A stretch of 64,000 nt of DNA from Quadrisphaera setariae (lineage in GTDB: Bacteria > Actinomycetota > Actinomycetes > Actinomycetales > Quadrisphaeraceae). The notes under the pieces are model-generated. The model saw only the letters and a program-made list of their open reading frames with translations. It was not told where the DNA came from and ran no database searches. The stretch lies in assembly GCF_008041935.1 (NCBI RefSeq), contig NZ_VKAC01000009.1:1-64000 (forward strand), in the 5' to 3' direction. Positions 29,013-37,347 of this stretch are shown here, one piece after another (position 1 is the first letter of the stretch; each line of letters begins with the position of its first letter). The position numbers were made by a program, and so were the translations under genes.

Positions 29013-29173
29013 CGACGATCACGCACCTGTGCGCCACATCGGTGGGGACCCCCAGTGCCGGTGGGCAGCCTCGGGCCCGGGTCACGTCCCCGACGCGGCA
29101 CTCAGCCTGCCCACCGGCACCCAGGCTGCCCAGCCATCCGCGGCGACGTGACGCTCAGGCGCATGATCGCCGG
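29013..29173. repeat. Structured intergenic element A with related inverted ends
   Basis: This element fills much of the gene-free stretch 28938-29273. Its left end CGACGATCACGC (from 29013) and right end (to 29173) are imperfect inverted repeats matching about 20 of 25 positions. Inside, TGCCGGTGGGCAG (29056-29068) pairs exactly with 29107-29119. The same two ends recur at 51986 and 52240. Nothing else, and no convincing reading frame, was seen in the rest of the gap. Confidence 0.5.
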
Positions 29174-29273
29174 TGGACGAGAGGCCGAGGAGAGGCCGGC
29201 CGGGCGAGGGGTGGGCTCGGGCGGGTGAGGCTCGGGCGTCTCCCGGTGCGCGACAGGGAGCGGCTGGCAGGGT

Positions 29274-29912
29274 GTGATCGTGCCCGCGATCGCCGTGTAC
29301 TGCTCCGCCTCCGAGCGGATCGACCCCGTCCACGTCCAGCTGGCCGCTGACGTCGGCGCGCTCATCGCCGCCCGCGGCCACTCCCTGGTCTCCGGGGGCG
29401 GCTCGGTCTCGATGATGGGCGCCGTCGCCAAGGCCGTCCGCGAGGGCGGCGGGCGCACCTACGGCGTCATCCCGCGCGCCCTCCTCGAGAAGGAGGTCGG
29501 GGACCGCTACGCCGACGAGCTCGTGGTCACCGACGGCATGCGCGAGCGCAAGGGCCTCATGGACGACGCCGCCGACGCCTTCGTGGTGCTCCCCGGCGGC
29601 CTCGGCACCCTCGAGGAGCTCATCGAGGTGTGGAGCTCGAAGGCGCTCGCCATGCACGCCAAGCCCGTGGTCGCCTGCGACCCCACGGGCGTCCTCGACC
29701 CGCTGCGCCAGGCCGTCGACACGCTCGTGACGAGCGGCTTCGTGCAGCGCGCCGCCGCCGACGAGGTCATCTGGACCAGGAGCGCCGCGGAGGCCCTCGA
29801 CGCCGTCGAGGCAGGCCTGGCCGCCGCAGCCGGCGCTGCCGCGCAGCCCTCCGAGGCGGTGCACACCCAGGAGGGCCTGGAGTCGGGTGCCCCGAGGGAC
29901 GGGGACGGGTGA
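29274..29912 (+). CDS. LOG-family protein (TIGR00730 Rossmann-fold)
   Basis: A 212-residue protein of the lysine-decarboxylase-like LOG family. SGGGSVSMMGAVAKAV near residue 42 and the nucleotide-phosphoribohydrolase motif PGGLGTLEEL (about 105-114) are present, so it may release cytokinin-type bases or hydrolyse nucleotide monophosphates; the old label lysine decarboxylase is unlikely to be right. Starts at GTG 29274, with a second GTG two codons later also possible. The last 25 residues are a variable tail. The stop overlaps the next GTG (GTGA). Confidence 0.85.
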   Translation: MIVPAIAVYCSASERIDPVHVQLAADVGALIAARGHSLVSGGGSVSMMGAVAKAVREGGGRTYGVIPRALLEKEVGDRYADELVVTDGMRERKGLMDDAADAFVVLPGGLGTLEELIEVWSSKALAMHAKPVVACDPTGVLDPLRQAVDTLVTSGFVQRAAADEVIWTRSAAEALDAVEAGLAAAAGAAAQPSEAVHTQEGLESGAPRDGDG

Positions 29913-31153
29913 GCAGGGCCACCGACGAGGAGGCCCTCGCGGACGCGCGCTGCCTGGTGTCGATGGTGGTCGACTTCCTCGCCGAGGGTGAGTGGGAGAC
30001 CGTCGCGAACCTGACCTCGGGGCAGCGCCTGTCGGCGGACCAGCTCGAGGCCAGAGTCCGGGACCTGCCCTTCCCCCTGGTGCGGATGCCAGCCGGTGCG
30101 GTCGACGAGATCGAGGTCGAGCCCGCTGTGCCGAGGCCCGCGAAGACCCCCGGGAAGCGCCAGCGGCGCCGGTTCGCCGCCGTCGCACCTCTGTGGACGG
30201 CGGCGGGCAAGAGCCGCTGGGTGCTCGAGCTGACCGTCCGCGAGCTGAGCGGTGGCTTCCTGGAGGCGCAGGTCGACGGTCTCCACCCCGCTCTCGAGGG
30301 GGCCCCGGACCACCTGCCGCGGGCTGCGGAGGGCGAACGGGCCATGGAGCTCAAGAGGGCCAAGAGGGCCAAGAGGGCCAAGAGGGCCAAGAGGGCCAAG
30401 AGGGCCAAGAGGGCCGAGAGGGCCGAGAGGGCCGAGAGGGCCAAGAAGGCGGAGCGCGCTGGTGCGCGCAAGCAGGACGGCAGGCCGCGCTGGAAGACGC
30501 GCGCTGCTGAGGTGGTGGGGCGGGTGCCTGTCGACGGGGCCGGTCGTGCGCTGCACTCGGGGGACGTCGTCGCCCAGCTCCAGCTGTGCCTGGACGACGT
30601 GCGTTCGCAGCTGGAGCGGGAGCGGCTGTCGCTCGCCGACATCCACGAGATCGCGGTGCGCACCAGCGACTTCCCCGCTGCCCGGGCTCAGGCCGAGGTG
30701 CTGGGGCGGTGGCAGCGGGAGCATGGGGCGTGGGAGCGGACCTCCTTCGAGGTCGTGGACGCGCTGGAACCCGGCGGCGCGGTGGTCGAGGTGGAGGTCC
30801 ACGCGACCCACTACGAGCTGGTGGCCGGTGAGCTGCCCGAGACGACACCGAACACGTCGGTGCCCGAGCACCTCCGACCTGCCCTGCGCGCCGAGCTGGA
30901 CGCGCTCGCACGCGGTGACCGGCCAGACCACCTCTACTGGGTGGAGGAGTACGGCGACGACGGCGCGACGCTCGTCGTCCAGCCGGAGGCGATCTGGGAC
31001 CACCGCGAGACCGACGCGTCACAGCAGGACGACGGCAGCTGGTGGGTGGTCCTCCCGCTGTGGACTGAGCTGGAGTGCCCGAGCGACCTCAGCGCTGAGG
31101 TGGAGATCGACCTGTCTGGAACGGTGATCATCCACACCGTCCACATCATGTAG
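29909..31153 (+). CDS. Uncharacterised protein with a Lys-Arg-Ala tandem repeat linker
   Basis: A 414-residue protein I do not recognise. Residues 1-147 and about 170-414 look like two globular parts, each with acidic strands and Trp/Leu patterns (e.g. PLWTAAGKSRWVLELTV and VVLPLWTELECPSDLS), perhaps a duplicated domain. Between them lies a strongly basic helix made of ten KRA or ERA triplets (149-178) encoded by a 9-bp tandem repeat. No signal peptide or membrane segment. It is translationally coupled (GTGA) to the LOG gene and followed closely by another unknown gene. The repeat helix might bind nucleic acid or act as a stiff spacer; this is guesswork. Confidence 0.65.
   Translation: MSRATDEEALADARCLVSMVVDFLAEGEWETVANLTSGQRLSADQLEARVRDLPFPLVRMPAGAVDEIEVEPAVPRPAKTPGKRQRRRFAAVAPLWTAAGKSRWVLELTVRELSGGFLEAQVDGLHPALEGAPDHLPRAAEGERAMELKRAKRAKRAKRAKRAKRAKRAERAERAERAKKAERAGARKQDGRPRWKTRAAEVVGRVPVDGAGRALHSGDVVAQLQLCLDDVRSQLERERLSLADIHEIAVRTSDFPAARAQAEVLGRWQREHGAWERTSFEVVDALEPGGAVVEVEVHATHYELVAGELPETTPNTSVPEHLRPALRAELDALARGDRPDHLYWVEEYGDDGATLVVQPEAIWDHRETDASQQDDGSWWVVLPLWTELECPSDLSAEVEIDLSGTVIIHTVHIM
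30353..30442 (+). repeat. 9-bp tandem repeat, ten units (coding)
   Basis: Seven exact copies of AAGAGGGCC (30353-30415) followed by three GAGAGGGCC units (30416-30442), then degenerate copies. Being in multiples of three, changes in copy number keep the frame open, so the locus may vary between strains. Confidence 0.95.
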
Positions 31154-31187
31154 CGGTTCAGCAGCGTGAGCCGAGGAGGTGGTGGTG

Positions 31188-31544
31188 ATGGGCTTGTCGG
31201 TGGGGATCTACGACGAGGACAGCCCTCCGCGGAAGACGAAGACCCGCCTGAAACCGACGGCGGTGCAGGTGGACGTCCTCGACGCCGAGCTCGAAGACGT
31301 CCTGGAGCGCTTCTACGTCCACGACCCGGCACGCCTCAGCATGCCGGTGTTCTCGCGCTGGAGCCCGATCGGCCGCGACTGGCGCCTCACCGCCTCAGAG
31401 CTCGATGACCTGGCCGCCGAGCTCCGGAGGGTCCTCACCAGCGCAGAGCCGGGTAGCGACACGGCGAGGATGCTCGAGCAGCTGCTGGCGATGGCCGAGC
31501 GGGCCCTCGCTGAGGGCCTGGTCATGTGCGTCAGCCCGGACTGA
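31188..31544 (+). CDS. Uncharacterised 118-residue protein
   Basis: Read from the ATG at 31188, 8 nt after GAGGAGG (31173-31179); three GTG codons just upstream are too close to that site. The protein is acidic, soluble and probably mostly helical in its second half (ASELDDLAAELRRVL, ARMLEQLLAMAERAL). It lies 34 nt after the KRA-repeat gene and may be its functional partner, possibly an immunity or regulatory subunit; no family was recognised. Confidence 0.6.
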   Translation: MGLSVGIYDEDSPPRKTKTRLKPTAVQVDVLDAELEDVLERFYVHDPARLSMPVFSRWSPIGRDWRLTASELDDLAAELRRVLTSAEPGSDTARMLEQLLAMAERALAEGLVMCVSPD

Positions 31545-31626
31545 GCGGCCGGCAGTGCGGCGGTGACCGGCTGCGGGCCGCACCGTCACGCGGGCCGCGG
31601 CCACGATCGTCTGGCAGCATCGCCGC

Positions 31627-32019
31627 GTGAGCCTCGTCCTGCTGCTGCTGGCGGTGGCCGTGGTGGGGGTGGTGGTCGCCGTCGCGGCGGGCCGCCTGCC
31701 GGCCGGCATGCCCGCCGCCACGCCGAGCAGCCCGCACCGGCCGCTGCCGCCGCGTCCCCTGGAGCCCGCCGACCTCGACCAGGTCCGCTTCTCGGTGGTG
31801 CCCCGCGGCTACCGCATGGACCAGGTCGACGCTGTGGTGGACCGGCTCCGCGTCGAGCTGGCCGAGCGGGACCGCCGCCTCGAGGCGCTCACCGCAGCCG
31901 TCAGCACCCCGCTGGCCGGTGGTGGACCCCGCTACGGCGCTCCGGCCCCGCCGGTGAGCCCCGATCCCAACCCGGCCCCCGCCCAGAGCTGGGCCCTGAC
32001 CCGCGAGGAGGGCAGCTGA
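31627..32019 (+). CDS. DivIVA-domain membrane protein
   Basis: A 130-residue protein with one N-terminal membrane segment (VLLLLAVAVVGVVVAVAAG), a Pro-rich linker, and a DivIVA-like motif RFSVVPRGYRMDQVDAVVDRL at about 54-74 followed by a short coiled coil. Such proteins in actinobacteria are thought to sense curved or polar membrane or to organise the cell pole. CAGCAT 6 nt before the GTG may be a degenerate -10 box. It is immediately followed by an SRPBCC gene. Confidence 0.78.
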   Translation: MSLVLLLLAVAVVGVVVAVAAGRLPAGMPAATPSSPHRPLPPRPLEPADLDQVRFSVVPRGYRMDQVDAVVDRLRVELAERDRRLEALTAAVSTPLAGGGPRYGAPAPPVSPDPNPAPAQSWALTREEGS

Positions 32020-32020
32020 C

Positions 32021-32482
32021 GTGGCCCGCTTCACCGCCCACCGCGAGGTGGCCGCACCCGCTGACGTCGTGTGGGAGCTGGTCACCGACTGGTCCCGCCA
32101 CGGCGACTGGATCCCGCTGACCACCATGACCGTCGACCGTGACACCGGCGGTGCCGGCACCCGCTTCACCGGCCGCAGCGGCGTTGGCCGCCTGGCCTTC
32201 GACGACCCCATGGAGGTCACCTCCTGGGACCCGCCGACGCCCACCCGGGCCGGCACCGCCGCCATCGACCACCGCGGCTCCCTCGTGCTCGGCCACGCCG
32301 AGGTCCAGGTGGTGCCGCTCCCGGGTGACCGGTGCCGGCTGCGCTGGACCGAGGACGTCTCCCTGGTCAGCAGGAAGCTGTCGCGCGCGATCACGCTGCC
32401 GATCGCCGTCGGCGGTCGTCTGGCCTTCGGCAGCACGCTGAAGAAGGTCGCCGCCGAGGCCGAGGCGCGGGCCGCCCGGTGA
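32021..32482 (+). CDS. SRPBCC-fold (polyketide cyclase/dehydrase-like) protein
   Basis: A 153-residue START-like protein with the opening AHREVAAPADVVWELVTDWSRHGDWIP that is typical of the family, then strands forming the ligand cavity and a C-terminal helix. It would bind a hydrophobic ligand; no catalytic residue stands out. The GTG at 32021 follows the upstream stop by one base, and the gene ends in a GTGA overlap with the membrane protein gene. Confidence 0.8.
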   Translation: MARFTAHREVAAPADVVWELVTDWSRHGDWIPLTTMTVDRDTGGAGTRFTGRSGVGRLAFDDPMEVTSWDPPTPTRAGTAAIDHRGSLVLGHAEVQVVPLPGDRCRLRWTEDVSLVSRKLSRAITLPIAVGGRLAFGSTLKKVAAEAEARAAR

Positions 32483-33768
32483 GCGCGGGGCGCGCGAGCG
32501 CTCCGCCCGACGGCCGGACCACCGGCCTGCTCGACGTCCTGGCCAGCACCGGCCTGGCGGCGCGCGACCGCGCCGGCGCGGCGCTGTCCGGCGCGGGCGG
32601 TCGGGTCTGGACGCGGTTCTGCCTGCTGCCGGGATGGGCGCAGGCGCTCCTCGTGTACGCCGCCACCCGGCTCTTCGCCGGGGTCGTCACGGTCTGCGTC
32701 GCCCGGTTCCAGGCCGAGTCGGTGTGGACGCCCGCCTCGCCGTCGTACGCGGTGATGTCGGCCGACCTCTGGGACGCCACCTGGTACCGCAAGATCGCCG
32801 AGGGCGGGTACCCCCTTCCCCTGCCGCGCTCCGAGGACGGCGCCGCCGCGCAGAGCGAGTGGGCCTTCTTCCCCGCCTACCCCCTGCTCGTGCGGCTGCT
32901 CATGGCCGTGACCGGTGGCAGCTGGGAGGTGGTGGCGCCGACCACCGCGCTGCTGGTCGGCGCGGCCGCCGCCGTCGTCCTGAGGCGCCTGTTCGCCCGC
33001 GTGGCGGGGGAGGGCGCGGCCCTGGCGGGGCTGCTGCTGGTGCTCTGCGCGCCAGCGGCGCCGGTGCTGCAGTACGCCTACACGGAGTCCCTCGCCCTGC
33101 TGGCGCTGTCGTGGGCCCTGCTGGCGCTGGTCGAGCGGCGCTACGGCTGGTGCGTGCTGGCGGTGCTGCTGCTGGGCGCCACCCGGGCCGTCGCGCTGCC
33201 GTTCGCCCTGGTCGTGCTGGTGCACGCGGTCGCGCGGTGGCGCGCGGAGGGCCGTGGGGTGCCCGTGCGCGACCGGGTCGCGCTGGTGGGGCTCCTGGCC
33301 GCCAGCGGTGTCGCCGGCCTGGCCTGGCCGGTGGCGGTGGGCGTGGCCACCGGGATCCCCGACGCGTACACGCAGGTGCAGTCGGCCTGGCGCAGCGGCC
33401 GCGTGGTGTGGGTGGAGCCGTGGTTCCGGGCGTCCTCGCAGCTCTTCGGCGACGTCGCCGGCCCGGTGGTGCTGGTGGTCTCGCTGCTCGCGCTCGTGTG
33501 GTGGTGCACCGGTCCCGCGGCGCGCTCGCTCGGGCCGGAGCTGCCCACCTGGGTGCTGGCGCAGCAGGCGTACCTGCTCGTGGTGCTGGACCCGTGGACG
33601 TCCCTGTTCCGCTACCTGCTCCTCCAGGTGCCCGTGGCGCTGCTCATCGCCGTCCAGGTGCGCTCGCGCGCGGCCGTGGGGGCGTGGGCGGTGGCCGGTC
33701 TGGCGCTCCAGGTGGTGTGGGTCGCGTGGCTGTGGAGGTTCTCGCCGCCGTCGGACTGGCCGCCGTGA
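32479..33768 (+). CDS. Polytopic membrane protein, mannosyltransferase-like (PIG-V/GT-C type)
   Basis: A 429-residue protein with about ten membrane segments. The first loop after segment 1 carries LWDATWYRKIAEGGYP, the acidic W-D...WY..IA..GY pattern of PIG-V and related GT-C glycosyltransferases that use polyprenyl-phosphate sugars; AFFPAYPLLVRLL and the YTESLALLALSW helix also fit. It probably adds mannose to a lipid or protein on the outer face of the membrane. Donor and acceptor are unknown. GTG start overlapping the SRPBCC stop. Confidence 0.75.
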   Translation: MSAGRASAPPDGRTTGLLDVLASTGLAARDRAGAALSGAGGRVWTRFCLLPGWAQALLVYAATRLFAGVVTVCVARFQAESVWTPASPSYAVMSADLWDATWYRKIAEGGYPLPLPRSEDGAAAQSEWAFFPAYPLLVRLLMAVTGGSWEVVAPTTALLVGAAAAVVLRRLFARVAGEGAALAGLLLVLCAPAAPVLQYAYTESLALLALSWALLALVERRYGWCVLAVLLLGATRAVALPFALVVLVHAVARWRAEGRGVPVRDRVALVGLLAASGVAGLAWPVAVGVATGIPDAYTQVQSAWRSGRVVWVEPWFRASSQLFGDVAGPVVLVVSLLALVWWCTGPAARSLGPELPTWVLAQQAYLLVVLDPWTSLFRYLLLQVPVALLIAVQVRSRAAVGAWAVAGLALQVVWVAWLWRFSPPSDWPP

Positions 33769-33843
33769 CCTGCGGGACGCGGCCGAGTGGTGGACGCCTC
33801 GGTTACCGGTCGTCGGCCGCCGATGGGATGATGGTCACAGACC

Positions 33844-33863
33844 GCGGGCGCTCCGGCGCCCGC
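33844..33863 (+). other. Hairpin in the leader of the DUF3117 gene
   Basis: GCGGGCGC (33844-33851) pairs with GCGCCCGC (33856-33863) around TCCG. It lies 42 nt before the ATG, and 75 nt after the end of the membrane protein gene, so it may be a terminator of that gene or a leader structure. Confidence 0.45.
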
Positions 33864-33905
33864 TCCCACCGATGGCGTGCCTTGCACGTGGAAGGGGTGT
33901 GCCGC

Positions 33906-34073
33906 ATGGCTGCCATGAAGCCCAGGACTGGTGACGGTCCCCTGGAGGTCACCAAGGAGGGGCGGGGCATCGTCATGCGCATGCCGCTCGAGGGCGGTGG
34001 CCGCCTCGTCGTCGAGATGAACCCCGACGAGGCCAACGCCCTCGGCGACGCGCTCAAGACCGCCGCGGGCTGA
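33906..34073 (+). CDS. DUF3117 family small protein
   Basis: A 55-residue protein that matches the highly conserved actinobacterial DUF3117 family (MKPRTGDGPLEVTKEGRGIV, then MRMPLEGGGRLVVEM and an acidic helix). The function is unknown; the near-invariance of the family suggests a core role. GAAGGGG precedes the ATG at a workable distance. It stands alone with its own leader. Confidence 0.92.
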   Translation: MAAMKPRTGDGPLEVTKEGRGIVMRMPLEGGGRLVVEMNPDEANALGDALKTAAG

Positions 34074-34075
34074 GC

Positions 34076-35803
34076 GTGGCCGGCGCGCCTCCCCCCTCGG
34101 CGCCGCCCGCGCTCGACCCGGGCGCTGACCTGCAGGTCGGTCCCCGCACCGACCGCCCGCTCCCGCGGGTGGAGGTCATCGCCCCCCTCGACGTCCCCGA
34201 CGCCACCGGCACCGCCGGTGGCGTCGGTGGTGTGAGCGGGCTCAGCGGCTGCTCCCTGCTCGTGGTGCCCGTCGGCCGTGCTGCGCGCGGCGAGGGCACC
34301 CCCGAGCACGCACCCGGTGACGACGACGGCGGAGCCTCCGACCGCGTGGCGCTCGGCGCCGGCTCCGCCTGGGCCGCGACCGCCGCCGGGCTCGACCTGG
34401 TCGAGGTCTGCCGCCTGGCGCGCTGGCGCGCCGCCGCCGGCACGTCACTGCCCGTGCACGGCGCCCGCCTGACGGGTGACCCACGCGACGGCGACGGCGC
34501 TCCCGTGCGCCTGGTGCTGCTCGGCACGGGCTCGGGCTCCGCCCGGGACCTGCGCCGCGCCGGCGCCGCGCTGGCCCGGACCGCCCGCGGCCTGGACCGC
34601 GTCGCCACCTCCGCCGCCGCCGACCTCGACGACGACGGGCTGCGCGCCCTCGCCGAGGGGCTGCTGCTGGGCTCGTGGTCACCGCCGCGCACCGGACTGC
34701 AGGACGGCCCCGAGCCGGCGGTGCGCACCGCGGTGCTGCTCGGCGCCCCGTCCGGGCACGAGCGCGCGCTGGCCGCCGCCTCGACCGCCGCCGCCGCCAC
34801 CTGGCGCGTGCGCGACCTCGCCGCGACCCCGTCCTCCACCAAGACCCCGGTCTGGGTGGCGGGACAGGCCCGCGCCCTCGCCGCCAGGGCCGACGTGGCC
34901 CCGGGCAGCGGGACGCTCGAGGTGTCGGTGCTCGACGAGGAGGACCTCGCACAGCGCCGCGCCGGGGGCCTGCTCGCCGTGGGCGCCGCCTCGCAGCACC
35001 CGCCGTGCCTCGTCCGCGTCGACTGGACGCCGGCGTCGTCGTCGCCCCCGCCCTCGGAGGCGGGGGAGCGGGGCCGGGTCGTGCTGGTGGGCAAGGGCAT
35101 CACCTACGACACCGGGGGCCTGGCGCTCAAGCCCCGCGAGTCGATGGTGGCCATGAAGACCGACATGGCGGGAGCGGCCGTGGTGCTCGCCACCGTCGTG
35201 GCCGCCGCCGAGGCGGGGCTGCCCCGCCCGGTCACCGCGCTGCTGCCGCTCGCCGAGAACGGCCTGGGCGCCGCCAGCTACCGCCCCGGAGACGTCATCC
35301 GCGTGCTGGACGGCACCACTGTGGAGGTCGACAACCCCGACGCCGAGGGCCGGCTGGTCCTGGCCGACGCCCTCGCGCTGGCCGACGCCGAGCTCGACCC
35401 GGAGCTGCTGCTCGACGTGGCCACCCTCACCGGCGCCGCGACGCTGGGCCTGGGCCGCCAGCACGCCGCGCTCTTCACCGACGACGACGCCCTCGCCGCC
35501 GCCCTGGCGGCTGCCGGCGAGGCGACGGGGGAGCGGGTGTGGCGGATGCCCCTCGTGGACGACTACCGCCCCACCCTCGACTCCGAGGTCGCCGACCTGC
35601 GGCACGTGCCGTCGTCGCCGGCGCCGGGGGCCGGCTCGGTCACCGCCGCCCTGTTCCTGCGCGAGTTCGTGGGGCAGCGCCGCTGGGCCCACCTCGACAT
35701 CGCCGGTGTCGGCCGCTCCGAGAAGGAGCAGCACGAGGTGCCGCGCGGCGCCACCGGCTGGGGGGCGCGCGTGCTGCTGCGCCTCCTCGAGGACCTGGCG
35801 TGA
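34076..35803 (+). CDS. pepA: Leucyl aminopeptidase (M17)
   Basis: A 575-residue M17 aminopeptidase that removes N-terminal residues from peptides in the cytoplasm. The metal and catalytic region VLVGKGITYDTGGLALKP, then MKTDMAGAAVV, and the signature N420-P-D-A-E-G-R426 (usually NTDAEGR, here Pro for Thr) are present. The non-catalytic N-terminal domain is about 100 residues longer than in most relatives and is rich in Ala, Gly and Asp. GTG start 2 nt after the DUF3117 stop; the stop overlaps the methyltransferase GTG (GTGA). Confidence 0.9.
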   Translation: MAGAPPPSAPPALDPGADLQVGPRTDRPLPRVEVIAPLDVPDATGTAGGVGGVSGLSGCSLLVVPVGRAARGEGTPEHAPGDDDGGASDRVALGAGSAWAATAAGLDLVEVCRLARWRAAAGTSLPVHGARLTGDPRDGDGAPVRLVLLGTGSGSARDLRRAGAALARTARGLDRVATSAAADLDDDGLRALAEGLLLGSWSPPRTGLQDGPEPAVRTAVLLGAPSGHERALAAASTAAAATWRVRDLAATPSSTKTPVWVAGQARALAARADVAPGSGTLEVSVLDEEDLAQRRAGGLLAVGAASQHPPCLVRVDWTPASSSPPPSEAGERGRVVLVGKGITYDTGGLALKPRESMVAMKTDMAGAAVVLATVVAAAEAGLPRPVTALLPLAENGLGAASYRPGDVIRVLDGTTVEVDNPDAEGRLVLADALALADAELDPELLLDVATLTGAATLGLGRQHAALFTDDDALAAALAAAGEATGERVWRMPLVDDYRPTLDSEVADLRHVPSSPAPGAGSVTAALFLREFVGQRRWAHLDIAGVGRSEKEQHEVPRGATGWGARVLLRLLEDLA

Positions 35804-36531
35804 CGCCGGCCTTCCCGGGCCTGCCGGGCGCCTCGGGCAGCGGGGCCCAGGGTCCGGCGGTCCCGGCGCCCGCGCGCCGGGCCCCGGCCACCTCGGCGAG
35901 CGGCTCGAAGGCCGGAAGCTGGCAGTACGCCGAGCACTTCGTGCCCGAGTCCGAGGCGGTGGAGCGGGCCCGCACCCGGGCCCGCGAGCTGGGGATCGCC
36001 GCGGTGGGCAACGGCGCGGGAGCGCTGCTGCAGACCCTGTGCGCCGCCGTCGACGCGCGCGCGGTGGTGGAGGTCGGCACCGGCGCGGGCGTCTCCGGGC
36101 TGTGGATGCTGGGCGGGATGCCTCGCGACGGCGTGCTGACCACCATCGACGCCGAGGCCGAGCACCTGCGGGCAGCACGCACGGCGTTCGCCGAGCTGGG
36201 GGTGCGCAGCGGGCGCATCCGCGGCATCACCGGGCGCGCCGTGGACGTGCTGCCGCGCCTCACCGAGGGCGGGTACGACCTCGTGCTCCTCGACGCCGAC
36301 CCGATCGGCACCGCGGCCTACCTCGAGCGCGCGGTCCGGCTGCTGCGCCCGGGCGGGGTGGTCGCCCTGCACGGCGCGCTGTCGGCCGACCGCGCGGGCG
36401 ACCCCGCCCAGCGCGACCCGGTGACCACGGCGGTCCGTGAGCTCTCCCGGGCGCTGCGCAGCTCCCCGGACCTGCTGCCGGCCCTCGTGCCCAGTGGCGA
36501 GGGACTGCTCCTGGCGGCGCGTCGCCGCTGA
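35800..36531 (+). CDS. SAM-dependent O-methyltransferase (catechol-type)
   Basis: A 243-residue class I methyltransferase with a 40-residue Ala/Pro/Gly N-terminal tail, then AEHFVPESEAVERARTRA and the SAM motif VVEVGTGAGVSGLWML (about 88-103), LTTIDAEAEHL and YDLVLLDADP. It belongs to the O-methyltransferase family 3 group related to caffeoyl-CoA and catechol methyltransferases. Its presence just before a sigE-type gene is conserved in mycobacteria and relatives. Substrate unknown. Confidence 0.87.
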   Translation: MTPAFPGLPGASGSGAQGPAVPAPARRAPATSASGSKAGSWQYAEHFVPESEAVERARTRARELGIAAVGNGAGALLQTLCAAVDARAVVEVGTGAGVSGLWMLGGMPRDGVLTTIDAEAEHLRAARTAFAELGVRSGRIRGITGRAVDVLPRLTEGGYDLVLLDADPIGTAAYLERAVRLLRPGGVVALHGALSADRAGDPAQRDPVTTAVRELSRALRSSPDLLPALVPSGEGLLLAARRR

Positions 36532-36608
36532 CGCGCCGCCGGCGTCTCCGTGACGAGTGACCCGGCTCACACCGGCTGCCCAGGACGTTGCCAGGAAGGA
36601 GCGGCAGA

Positions 36609-37232
36609 GTGGGACGCATGTCAGCGCAGGCGGCCGAGCAGCCGTGGACGCCGCCCTCGTGGGAGGAGCTCGTCCGCGAGCACTCCGCACGGGTGCACCG
36701 TCTCGCCTACCGCCTGACCGGTGACCGCGACGACGCCGACGACCTCACGCAGGAGGTCTTCGTCCGCGTCTTCCGCTCCCTCGACTCCTACGTGCCCGGC
36801 ACCTTCGAGGGCTGGCTGCACCGCATCACCACCAACCTCTTCCTCGACCAGGCGCGACGCCGCCGCCGGCTGCGCTTCGACGCCCTCACCGAGGAGATCG
36901 CCGCCCGTCTGCCCGACCGCGGAGCCGGCCCGGAGCGGGCCTTCGAGGCGGGTCGCTTCGACGTCGACGTGCAGGCGGCTCTCGACAGGCTCTCGCCGGA
37001 CTTCCGGGCCGTCGTCGTCCTCGCGGACGTCGAGGGGCTGACCTACGAAGAGGTCGCGGAGGTGCTCGGCGTGAAGACCGGCACGGTCCGCTCTCGCCTG
37101 TCACGAGCCAGGGCCCAGCTGCGCAAGCACCTGGAGCACCGCGCGCCCGTGCGCCCGGCGGCGCCGCCCGCCCGACGCGCCGGTCCCCGGGTGCTGGGGG
37201 GCCCCGGACGGGTGGTTCCGCTCGTCGGCTGA
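36609..37232 (+). CDS. sigE: ECF RNA polymerase sigma factor, SigE type
   Basis: A 207-residue ECF sigma factor. Region 2 is [38 protein letters not shown], region 4 is [51 protein letters not shown] (only positions matter: about 30-75 and 125-175). The GTG at 36609 lies 7 nt after AGGAAGGAG; the ATG at 36618 is the alternative. Mycobacterial sigE is followed by rseA and htrA before tatB; here only 115 bp separate it from tatB and no anti-sigma gene is present. A 30-residue basic/Pro-rich C-terminal tail is unusual. It probably directs envelope-stress genes. Confidence 0.85.
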   Translation: MGRMSAQAAEQPWTPPSWEELVREHSARVHRLAYRLTGDRDDADDLTQEVFVRVFRSLDSYVPGTFEGWLHRITTNLFLDQARRRRRLRFDALTEEIAARLPDRGAGPERAFEAGRFDVDVQAALDRLSPDFRAVVVLADVEGLTYEEVAEVLGVKTGTVRSRLSRARAQLRKHLEHRAPVRPAAPPARRAGPRVLGGPGRVVPLVG

Positions 37233-37241
37233 GGTCTGGGA

Positions 37242-37262
37242 GCACCCGTGAAGTGCGGGTGC
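37242..37262 (+). terminator. Short hairpin after the sigma factor gene
   Basis: GCACCCG (37242-37248) pairs with CGGGTGC (37256-37262) around a 7-nt loop, 10 nt after the stop. Confidence 0.5.
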
Positions 37263-37347
37263 GGCCCCTGCACCTCCCCGGCGGGGGCAGGATGGTGCCC
37301 GGTGTCCCGGTCTGCGGGGCCCGGTGCGGTGAGCGAGGGAGCAAGCT

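Noticed and set aside
30353-30442. Short regular repeats that might be a CRISPR array
   Set aside because: The units are contiguous 9-mers in frame within a protein gene, with no spacers and no cas genes.
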